The translations under genes were made by a program, and so were the position numbers. This document shows positions 35,901-47,900 of a stretch of DNA of 64,000 bases, in pieces. A model generated the notes under the pieces. That model saw only the letters and a list, made by a program, of their open reading frames with translations, had not been told where the DNA came from and ran no database searches. Each line of letters starts with the position of its first letter. Within the stretch, counting starts at the first letter, position 1. The stretch comes from Hexactinellida sp. DTS-2022 (taxonomy: Eukaryota; Porifera; Hexactinellida): positions 1,674,001 to 1,738,000 of the forward strand of contig JAPNXP010000006.1 of NCBI GenBank assembly GCA_028753945.1. The letters run 5' to 3'.

Positions 35901-38900
35901 TCTTAGTTATATTGAAGTTTGTGTATTGACCAAGTTAATGGACACCCAGTTTGTACACAAAGAACCAAGGGGTGCGAGTCCACCCGGCCAAAATAGCACA
36001 TACTACAAGAGACTTAAGAGATTTAAATAGAGATATGGGTATAAGTACAGTATCGCCAATTGTTGAAGGTTTGAATTTTGTACAAATAGCACTAAGCATT
36101 CGATCGTGAGATATTTCTTGGCTAAGCTTTATACCTTTTCTTAAATTCTGAGTACTTATAGTTTTTTCTTTTAGTGTACAAGTTTGACACCACACATGGT
36201 ATGTGAACGTAACGTTTACAACCCGAACAAGAGTATGCACCACTTGTTTCATTCTCACATACTACCACAGTAGGTTTGTAGAAATGGAAGCATTAAAATA
36301 CGTGGATAAATTAGATGAGTACCATGACAGTTCTTTATTGGATAAAGCACTTTCTGAATCTTCTAAATGATCTTCTAGATACGAGGGATACAATGACGTT
36401 GGAACTTCAGTTTGGTCATAATACTCTTTACCATTTACAACTGTGCTGGTGGAAATGAATATTAAAGTGAGATTTCATACTCTTCAGGTATAGGTGGAAA
36501 CTTAGAATAAAATGGAGAAGTTGATTCAACAAAACGTCAATGATAGGATTTTGATTTGGGACGAGTGAGATGATTCTTCAGAAGATTAATAGAGGCTCAA
36601 CAACAGAGGTTTGCTGAAAATCTGGCAAGTCATCTTCATCATGAATTACGTCCCAATATTATTTTGGAACATTAAAAGTGTCGAGTCCGAATGAGGGAAC
36701 TTTGCCATAAACTGCTTCAAACGGTGTCATTCGAATGGTTGATGGTAACTCATGTTGTAATTGAATTTCACCCATTTAAGATATTTTACCCAGCATTGAT
36801 CATTATTATCGTGCATCATAGAGAGTAATCCACCTTTAACCCCTATTTACATATAATTTTACACGTTCAACTGCGCCCTGACACTCAGGATTCCTGGGTT
36901 TGCCATGTACAATTTTGGTAGAGGGCCAAGTATCTCGCAAGAGTTTGGAATAATAGACGATTTGAGAATTCTGCTCCATTATCCGAATGTAAAATATGAG
37001 GTGGGCCTTGTTCGCAAAAAAGTCAACTAATACAGTAGAACCTCGCTAGTACGAACACGGTTAATACGAATTTCCTGATAATACGAATAAACATTTCCAC
37101 AAATAAAGTCCCAACAATGCAATGGATATTCAATGGGTATTACTTCAATTAATACGAACTCCGAATAAAGCGAACAAATTGTTACCGTCCGTTGGTGTTC
37201 GTATTACGAGGTTCTACTGTAACTGTATATCACAAACATTTTCTACTGTTTTTCTAACGAGAGGTGCCAAATTTATTTTCTTGGTGAAATGATCTATGAT
37301 TCTATGTATACTAAGAGGTATTTAAAGGGCGTGACTCCGTCTGGTGACATGTTTTAATAACTAGATTCAAATCACTGAAATCGATCAGATCAACTTGACC
37401 CCTAATCAGGTAATTCCTTGACACAATTGGTTTTGTCACAACAGATTTTATCGATTATTTGCTTTTTTTTAGATGGCAGGTAGGACACGATCTTACATAT
37501 ATATCACACACTTCTTCAGTAATTACAAAGTTAAGTTGAGAAACCTTTTTGTACAATTTTGTTCTACCAGAATGTTCGAGAGTATTTACATATAATTCTT
37601 CTAGGACATCAAATATCTCATCCTTTAGATGGCAGGTAGGACACGATCTTACATATATACCACACACTTCTTCAGTAATTGCAAAGTTAAGTTGAGAAAC
37701 CTTTTTGTACAATTTTGTTCTACCAGAATGTTCGAGAGTATTTACATATAATTCTTCTAGGACATCAAATATCTCATCCTTTGCCAAAACTCTTTTGGCA
37801 CTATGTCCGTTGGTCTCACGAAGGTACAACGTTGCTGTTCCTTGATAGAAAACAAGATTATATTTGTCATTAATTCGTTTCCATTTCTGACCTTCCTTTT
37901 TCTTCTCCATGGGTTTTACAGATTGAAGTACTGAAATTTGGTGAAAATATCTTCAAGTGAGAATAAATGGGTGCTTGAATCACTCTGCTTCTCATCAAGA
38001 AATTAGTGAGTTATTCTCTGCGGGTTGGTCCGGGGTTTAGTTCGATATCACCCGTTAGAAGGAGAATAAATGTGAAATAATTAATGAATAATAACAATCC
38101 TCTAGCCATAGTTATCATAGAAAACTGACTTTGCTTACTTTTGGTGTTAGGTGTAAGAGAACGAAGGTGGATAAATAAGTCACTTTAATACAATCCGGAC
38201 AAACAAACAAGCGACAGATCGGTGCTACGCACCTCAAGTTAACGGTCGCTGTGCGACCTTACTCCTCACCCTTTCTGCCATGGAAAATGGTAGAAAGGGA
38301 CGTTATTACATCTCTATATAAGATTTCCATAGTTTTAACTTGTTTCTCATATTCTAAATTTATAAATGCGATATTCGTGTACAGCATACTTGTTTACCTA
38401 TAATACCCGTTGAAAGCTAACTTCTAGATTGATTTTGAATTTCATTAATTTGTTTACTTATTTGTGTCAACAACAACAACAAAAAATATTCATATTATAA
38501 TTTATAAATGCGAAATTCGTGTTCAGCATATTTGTTTATCTATTATAACAGTTGGACTTAGTCTCTATCTCAATTATAAATGCGGTTTCTAGTCCCCCAT
38601 CACTTTAATACAATCCGGACAAACACACAACACACAAACACACAACAATCGAGATTTAATAATATAGATATAGTAGAACCAAAAGAAAGTAATTGATACT
38701 AGCACGCCCATACACCAGTGTGTATCCGTGCACACCAAGCACGTCCATAAACTGCAACATATACACTACAACAGAGGGTCCTTATGGTGTAAGTATCTCC
38801 ACATATAATATATGAATCAATGGATAAATTCAAACAAATATTAAAATTCTTCCCAAACTCACCTGTCCATGTAAATCTGCATTCAATAACAGCAGAGAAC

Positions 38901-41900
38901 AAACCAGCACATGGATAGCATCTATAATAAATAAAGAGAAAATATGCAAACTATGCTTACTAACCACTCCGGTAACAGAATCATAAGAAGAAATAAATAC
39001 GAAAAAGTATTTACCTGCTGAACTGATTTTATATGGATTACATATATGGTATCTTTTGGAGAAAAACTCTACAATTCTATCTTGTTCCTGTGACTCTCCT
39101 TCTAGCTTCAGGTGTCTCAAATACATCCTAGCGAAAAGGGAGATATATACAAACCTTGCTAAATCTTAACTTAAGTTGTACAAAAGTATTTATAGTGAAA
39201 AATTTGCTTGATATAAATAAAATATATTTAGAAAAGTTTAACTCAAATATTAGATCGTTAAATACGTATATTATGAATCAGGGATTCTGTTTCTTAAATA
39301 ATAATCCGATAGCAAAATATTTATATAGTATAACATCATTGAGAAATGTGAGAATTACATTAACAATTTTTTTGTTTCAATAATTCATAATGTTTACTTA
39401 GCAATTATTTAATGAATTACTCTACTTAGAAGAAGTAATATTGGGAAGAGTGATTCTCAATTAGATATAAAGAGAACAGTTAGTATAGTACTGATTACTC
39501 ACCTGAAGGCATCTACAATATCTATCATTTTGAAGTCGAAAAAGCTAGAATATAGCACACCTAACTCTCTAGCTTCAATCGTACTAAAAGTAAAGGAAAT
39601 AAGAATAGTAAATGAGCGAGATATGCACTCAAGTTTGCAATATCTATACAAGTACAAAAATGGAACTTGGCAGCATTTCCTCACACGACTCGACCGGTTT
39701 ATTACATAATTATTAATTAATTATAAGCTGCTCGTTCGCGCTACGCGAATGACAGTTGAGCCTGTAGCTGTAGTGAGTATTCAAGGATATTTCTAGTTGT
39801 TTGGTAACATTAGATAGCACGTAACTTTTCGAGCAGTTGACCACCCTTTGCTAGTTTTCCGATTATATAGATTGTCTGAGGTAATACCAATAACTGCTGC
39901 ATAAGATAAAAAAGTTAATCATAGTCATGGACATTCGAGGATTGTAAAGACCGACTTAAAGTAAGGGAAACAAGCTCTTTGATCCAGGTTGCTTGTGACA
40001 AATCGGTGTACACATCACAAGTAACGGCCGCTATGCGGCCATTCATTAGTTAATTACCTAAAAACAGGAGGTAATAACAAATGAGGAATTCATTAGTTAA
40101 TTACCTAAAACAGGAGGTAATAACAAATGAGGAATTCTGCTTAACTACGCTATTATTAGATACTACGAACCCTTCGGTCGCTGTCGCTTCGCGACAGATC
40201 ACTCTCACAAAAGGTCGTTTCGCGACATTGGTTAATTCGTATTAGACAGTACGCATCAAGATACCATTAAAGGTAGCCTCGCGGCCTTACCCTCCTCAAA
40301 AGTCATTCTTAACAAATAAATTAAACCTGTGACTTGTAAATTACTGTACTAAATTCAGTTCAATATTTAGCTATTTGGAGCCAAGATAGGTCAACTAATC
40401 ATAAATTGTTTAAGAAATTCGCTGCGTTACACTCCGCAATATGTATTTATTACACAGAAGATAAATCCTGGGTTGGTAAATTGCTTATTAACAACAGTGT
40501 CTGCATTCTCCAGTTAAAGGCGAATTTACAATTTATTACCAATTCATTCCAGAGTATGAATACACTTGATGTAAAATATTATGGGAATTATGCTCACAAA
40601 GTATTCAAATTCACACTTCAGTTTGTCATGGTTAAGTGCTTAGCAGCCTAGTACAAATAATATCATAATAATTAATTAAAACGAAGCCTGCTAATTGTGC
40701 GTACAAAATAGTTATTGCGATGGCAAAGGTAGCTAGCTGTTGTTAACTAATTTACTAACCCATAATTTAGCCTCTGCATAATAAATGATTTAATGATGTG
40801 AGTAAGACCGCGAAGCGGTCTTCCTCTCAGCTAAAATATGGATTAGTGAATTACTTACTAGTAGCGGGCTTCGCTAGCAAGATCGCATCGCGGCAGAAAC
40901 ACAACCACGCCAACCGCTTTGCGGTTGGTGTGTGGTTAATAACTTAATATACTTCTAACATTGAATAGAAAGCGTAAATATACCTAAAATAGTGAAATAT
41001 TTCAATGTTAAATTTGTGATTGCGTCATCATGCGATAATGAGTAAGCACATAGCGCGCCGATGTTGGGGTTCTGGGGGGTCCACTTGGGGTACTGGGGGA
41101 ACCCATAACAAACACACAACAATCGAATTATAATAATATAGAAGACCATTGTTAGATCTGGTGTACTTTGTATAGAAAACAAATCTACAATGAGTTAACA
41201 ATAATTATGCGGAACCATTGAAAATTTCTTGCATAACACTGAGTTTAAACGGAGTTTCAACTGAGTTTCAACTATTGATATAGGTAATTTATTATCTATA
41301 CATAATAAATGAATCTATCTCTATATTAAAAGCGCAATTGTTGTGTGTTTGTTTGTTTGTTTGTTTGTGTGTGTGTTTGTCCAGAATTGATTGAAAAGAC
41401 TACGAGTCCTAGAAAGCTGAAAATTTGTATACAGGGGTAATTTTATACTGCGACAACGATCTATTGGTTTTTGAAGAGAAATATTCACATTTGAAGGTGA
41501 CAAAATATGTTAGCCAATTAAATTCGAGGGTTTGTAAGTATGGATTAGCAGATTTCATCAATTAGTATAAATAGATTGTGCATAATAGAAATATTTTATG
41601 AGGCTGCAATCTGATTGATTGAAAATAAATTGGTTTAACCAATCAATCATTTGTCTCTTCTATTGCCTGTTTTTCTTTTAGTATCATTTTGATTAGAGCT
41701 TTCTTATCGTGCAACTGAAATTTATTGAGCTATTAAAACTCATTATTAATGTGATTGTTTTTGGGGAGGGAAAGGCCGCGAAGCGGCCGTTAATTGTATC
41801 GCGTAGTGCCTATCACGAACGAACAAAAGTCGCGAAGCGACTTTTGTGAGAGAGTGATCCGTCGCGAAGCGACCGAGACCGAAGGGCTCGTATATTAAAA

Positions 41901-44900
41901 GCGGAATTGTTGTGTGTTTGTTTGTTTGGATGTTTGTCCGTAATTGATTGGAAAGACTACGAGTCCCAGAAAGCTGAAAATTGGCATGCAGGGATAATTT
42001 TACACGCTGACAACGATCTATTGGTTTTCTAAGCGAAATAACGGGATTGTGACGTCATAAACGCACATATTTGGGGATAACTCATTCAGTTTTTACTCGA
42101 TTCGCCCACAATTTTCGATAATAGCACAACATACCATGAGACACACGTATACTAATTTATGAGAATGTGACGTCACGTTGGATCTTATTTGGATTCAGCT
42201 CTTACACTTTTGGTTCAATCAACAAATAATTTTGTCACTTTATAAAACAGAATGTATTGCATGTCTCTAGAAATTTTTAGAATTTTCGCTTTTAATCTGA
42301 GCCTGGCAATAACAAAAATGTAAACTCCAATTGCTGCATCATTGCACATATTGAGGTTTGATGATTTAATCTTCACCTACAATATTCCCTAAATTGCATA
42401 CTTGGTTATCCAGTTTGGCTTCCATCAGTTTATTTCTATTCGTGATGTTTTAGCTTACGTCAATCACATAAGCATGTATAATATTTACCTATCAATCTGA
42501 TTGTTTGGTTATAGAATGCAGAATAATTGAGGTGATGGTGTATTCTTTATTTACTACACTTATCTTGACTACCAATACTGAATTTAATTAGTATAGAAGT
42601 TTGCGTTTGTTTATGTTGACACGAATCCTAGATACTACTTTTATGACAGTCAGCCTACGCTCTCCTATATATATATACTTTCAGTACTATTTCCCATATA
42701 TTAGTTTTCTCAAATTGATATTACCATGCCTCCAAAGCGAAAACCTGGGGTACAGGGTGGGAAACACAAAACAGACGCAGAGCGGAAACGTTGGGAGCGA
42801 GCTAACGAGATCAAAGACCAAACCCGACTTCGCCTCGATAAGCAAAGAGAGCTTCAGAGTGCTATACGCGATGGCGAGTCGGAGAATAAACACACTGCTC
42901 GGCTCCTGATGAATAGAGAATACAAGTCCGCCTATTTAAACTCTCAGACTGACGAAGAGACCGCTGAGCGCCTCGATAATCAGAGGGAATACCAGTCGAC
43001 CTATTTAGAGTCTCAGACTGAAGAAGAAACAGCTGCGCGCCTCGATAATCAGAGGGAATACCAGTCGGTCTATTTAAGCTCTCAGACTGACAAGGAAACT
43101 GCTGAGCGCCTCGATAATCAGAGGGAATACCAGTCGGTCTATTTAAGCTCTCAGACTGACAAGGAAACTGCTGAGCGCCTCGATAAGAAGAGGGAATATG
43201 CTACCACGCTGAGAGCAGGAGAGACAGCAGAGCAGCATGCTGAGCGTGTGCAGGAAAGGGTTGAGTTGTATGCTAATTCCCTTATTTCTAAGTCGGCCTT
43301 GAACTTAGCTAGGTCACAATCTGCCTGTGAAGTTGCCGATAACTTTAGCGCCGAGTTTTCAGTTGACAGTATGACTTTTTCCTGCTCTTTTTGTGATGCG
43401 AAATTTCGGGAAAGTGAAAAACTTTCAACCAGCACCAAATTATTACCTAAGTTTCCACTCTGCTGTGGACAGGCCAAGGTTGTTCTTCCCTCTTTAGCTA
43501 CGCCGCCTGACCTGCTTGATCACCTGCTGACAGCGGGTGACACCAGAGGGAGAGCTTTCAGAGATAACATCCGAGCGTACAACTCTGCTCTTGCTTTCGC
43601 CTCGCTCGGAGTTAACCTGGATAAGCAGCTCGCCAATGCTAAGAGAGGAGTGTACACATTCCGTATTCACGGGACTGTACACCACTACATTGGACAGCTC
43701 ATGCCGAGAGAGGGACAGGCCCCGGCATTTGCCCAGATATACATCCATGACGGTACCCCTGAGGCTGAAGCGGAGATCCGCCAGCAGGCTCTGGGAGAGG
43801 CTGCTCTACCCGAGCTCCTGTGTCTACAAGCTATGCTGCATGAGGTCAATCCGTATGTCTCCTACTTCAGACACGGAATAGACGTTATGCGAGAGCATGG
43901 AGGTGCAGACGTGAGGATGACGATTCGATCTGACGGCGCCTCTGATCCCCGTCGGTACAACGCCCCCACTGCACCTGAGATCGCCGTTATCATGCCTGGA
44001 GACGGATATAACGAGCTGGAAGCCAGCAGAGACATTGTCCTGCACGCGCAGAGTGGGGACTTGCAGCGCATTACCGAGACCCACCGCGCCTACGATCCCC
44101 TGCACTATGTGCTCCTATTCCCTCGAGGTAAATACTTCTGATTTATTGAGAATTGCTGATTTATTGAGATTATTAATTATAGACATTCTCATTGCTGTGC
44201 ACTGTTTATACTGCTTCTCTTAGGTGAGGATGGCTGGCAGCTTAAATTCCCTCACAGCAGAGGAAAGGCTGCGTCACTCCGATGGAGTACTACTCCTACA
44301 GACTGATGGTCCGGAGCAGCCTGAGCTACCTGCACGTGTTCGGGAGACTGTTCCATCAGTACCTGGTGGATATGTACGCTAAGATAGAGCAGCAGAGACT
44401 GAACCAGGCTTTCATCCAGGTAAAATTTCCCGCGCGCCTAGATTAAGTTTGAGCTCGCTCACACGCGCCTAAAATGCTCAATTTGTATTACGTCTATGGG
44501 AGCATCTCTCGATTTTCGCGCGCCTAGAAAAGTTTCCTTTTGAAATTACGCGCCTGGAGGCGCGTCGCATACGCCTAGATGAAACCCTGGACTGAACTAC
44601 ATAAAGTTCAACCAGAGGCAGATCAGGAGTGATCTCTACAGCGGTCTGGCTGACGCTCTGTCCTCAGGCGACACGGACGCCGGTGAGCTGGGACGCAGTA
44701 TTATTCTCCCCTCCTCTTACACAGGTAGTCCCAGACAAATGTTTGAACTCTATCAGGACTCTATGGCTATAGTCAGGAAATATGGTAGGCCAGACTTATT
44801 CATTACATTTACCTGTAATCCACAATGGGAGGAGATTACGTCCGCACTGCTATTAAATCAGAAAGCGAGCGATCGCCCTGATTTAATAGTTCGAGTCTTT

Positions 44901-47900
44901 CGCCTTAAACTGCGTGAATTACTGAGGGATATTACCATAAAGCACATTTTTGGTAAGCCTCTTGCTTATGTGTATACCATAGAGTTCCAAAAGCGGGGCC
45001 TACCCCATGCTCATATTCTAATTATACTTACTGATGAGGATAAGCCGCGAGACCCGTCTGCGTATGATAAGATAGTGTGTGCTGAGATCCCGGACCCAGT
45101 TCTTAAACCGAGGCTATATAACATTGTGAAGCACTGTATGATGCATGGTCCATGTGGTTTGTCTAACAAAAGCGCCGCTTGCATGCGTGATGGTAACTGC
45201 TCTAAGAGATTCCCGAAAGAATTTTCTTCCGTGACCAGCACTGCTAATAATGGGTACCCTAATTACCGCCGCAGGGATGATGGCCGTAGCGTGCGAGTAG
45301 GGAAAGCTCTTCTTGACAATCGGTGGGTAGTCGCACACAATCCCTATTTGCTGTTGAAGTACAATGCGCACATTAATTTAGAGCTTTGTACCACAGTTAC
45401 TGCTGTTAAGTACCTCTTCAAATATGTGTACAAGGGTCACGATAGAGCCATTGTAGAGTTCAGTTCAGGCGAAAATGCGAATACTAGCGTACCTAAGCGT
45501 AAGGACGAGGTCGCTAATTACGTAGAAGGTCGATACGTCTCTGCCACGGAAGCTTGCTACCGTATATTCGCCTTTGACCTTCATGGTAAATTCCCCAAAG
45601 TGATCAGGCTAGCTCTCCATCTTGAGAATGAGCAGTCTGTGGTCTTCTCTGCGGACGCGGACATAGGAGATGTTCTGAGCAGACAGAAGCATACCACACT
45701 AACTGCTTGGTTCGTAGCTAATGAGAAATTCCCCATTGCTCTAGAAATCACTTACACGGATTTCCCTGACAAGTTTGTGTGAGACAAAACTAAGCGTGAA
45801 TGGAAACTTAGAGTTAAGGGACATGGTAAATGATAGCCCGTATGTACTCAGCTCACCCAGGGGAGGGACCCCGTTTCTTCCTGAGGATACTTCTCAACCA
45901 TGTCACAGGTTGCACGAGCTTTCAGCACGTCCGTACTCTCCCTGATGGCACCGTCTGTGACACCTATAAGGAGGCATGTCTGAGACGAGGTCTGCTGGAG
46001 GATGATCAGGAAGTTGATCAGTGTTTGGCTGAGGCAGCTACCTGTTCTATGCCAGCACAGTTGCGTCAGCTATTCGTGACTATTCTCCTGTTTGTTGAGC
46101 CATCTATTCCACTCGCTCTCTGGGATAAGTACAAACCCTCTTTCGCTGAGGACTTCCTGTATCGTGCCAGAACTGTATTTCCTAATGTGGAACTCGACGA
46201 GCATATCTTAAATAGTGTATTGCTTGATCTTGAGTACCGACTGCAGAAACATGGAAAGTCCTTAGCTGACTACCCAGGAATGCCGATCCCTGTTAATGTG
46301 AGTAATCCGTATGAGGAATCGCGTATCATTATGGATGAGCTTGATTATGATATTAGTGAACAGAATGATATAGTGAGTCAAAACTTGCCTCTACTTAATG
46401 CTGACCAGTTGAGTATTTATAACATTATAATTGCAGCTGTTAACGATACTAATTCGTGCTCTAATGCATTCTTTATCGATGGACCTGGAGGGACCGGAAA
46501 AACGTTCCTTTATAACACGCTGTTATCCACGGTCCGTTCACAGGGTAATATAGCATTAGCCATGGCTTCATCCGGTATAGCAGCTCTGCTCCTACAGGGT
46601 GGAAGGACTGTTCACTCTAGGATGAAGGTCCCTATCCATTTGAATGAAATCTCTGTCTGCAGTATTTCCAAACAGAGCGCCTTAGCTAGGTTAATTCAGC
46701 GCACGAAACTGTTTGTTTGGGACGAGGCTCCTATGACACATAGACATGCTGCAGAGTGTATCGACCGTACATTGAGAGATCTCTGTTCATGCGATATCCC
46801 ATTCGGTGGTAAAGTTATTGTGTTTGGAGGTGATTTCCGTCAAATACTGCCTGTAATCAGACATGGGACCGAAGCTGATGTTGTGTCAGCCTGTCTGAAC
46901 AGATCGCCTCTCTGGAGTCATGTTAAGGTTCTTAAACTCTCTATAAACATGCGACTCCGTAATTATCTTCAGATGATGCATGCCAAGTTAGTGACTTCTC
47001 CAAATTCCTTCTGAGAGTTGGAGAAGGCACTGAGCCCGAGGATGAGAATCATATGATTCACGTAGACCGCAAATTCGTAGTAGCAGGCGAGTCAGTTTCT
47101 GATTTGGTTGCTGCTACTTACGGCGATATTAAAGTTAACTATAATAATCCAGATTATATTTCTCGCCGTAGTTTGATGTGTCCTAAGAATGACACCACTG
47201 AGTTTATAAATCAATACGTTATGGACCTGATACCTGGGGAAGCGAGCACGTTATTAAGCGCAGACTCGGTCGGTGAGGAGCAGGCAGGTATGTATCCCAC
47301 TGAGTTCCTAAATTCTATTACACCAAATGGTTTGCCTCCTCACCGACTGTACCTTAAGGTTCACGCTTCTATAATTTTATTGCGTAGTCTTGACCCGACT
47401 CAAGGAATGTGTAACGGCACTCGGTTAACTGTAAAAGCATTCCTGAATCGGGTTATTGACGCCGAAATTGCTACAGGTGTTCATAAGGGTAAACGGGTTT
47501 TTATTCCCCGCATTCCCATGACTCCATCTGACTCAGACTTTCCGTTTGTGCTCAGAAGGAGGCAGTTTCCAATTCGTCCTGCCTTTTGTATTACCATTAA
47601 CAAAGGGCAAGGACAGAGTTTAGAAAATGTGGGCATATTCCTACCATCTCCGAATGCTATTTTCAGTCATGGCCAACTTTATGTTGCATTGAGCCGAGTT
47701 CAAAACCCTGCCGGCTTAAAAATTATGGTTTGTGGCGGCACCCCCTCCTCATCCGGCGGAGCCTTGGTTAAGAATGTAGTATATCGTGAGGTATTCCAGA
47801 ATCATTTGGGTAATGTAGTGCACTCCACTCAGGATACATGTACCATGGATGTGTCTCTTCCATCCTCTCCCCTTTCGCAGTCTGATTCCGAAGACCCTGT

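Larger units (their letters stand above)
35935..37930 (-). pseudogene. KRBA2-like integrase transposon protein, decayed
   Basis: On the minus strand the N-terminal open part (37910-37455) has an HHCC-like unit (HSG..KLY, CPTCH). The core follows in pieces: LIDFSDLNL, HRIIDHFTKKINLAPL, ANPGIPSVRAQLN and CWVKYLKWVKFNYNMSYHQ, which match integrase-core order (GRPRHPQ.QG.VER..W...L..VQ..YN...H). Near 36250-35935 a C..C..H..C knuckle is followed by KFKPSTIGDTVLIPI, the C-terminal block of KRBA2/SCAND3-like transposon proteins. Stops, frameshifts and a pogo-like MITE interrupt it. A Gypsy-type origin is the alternative, but no RT was seen. Confidence 0.65.

Noticed and set aside
38699..39126. Two overlapping minus-strand open frames as separate small genes
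   Set aside because: They are EFA6 exons extended into introns; splice sites and phases explain the coding parts.
43151..44105. Minus-strand open frames within the Helitron gene
   Set aside because: Antisense shadows of the RepHel N-terminal region.
44419..44589. Second intron in the Rep gene starting at GTAAAATTTC
   Set aside because: The segment has inverted ends and a perfect 8-bp duplication, so it is a MITE; removing it restores RLNYIKF.
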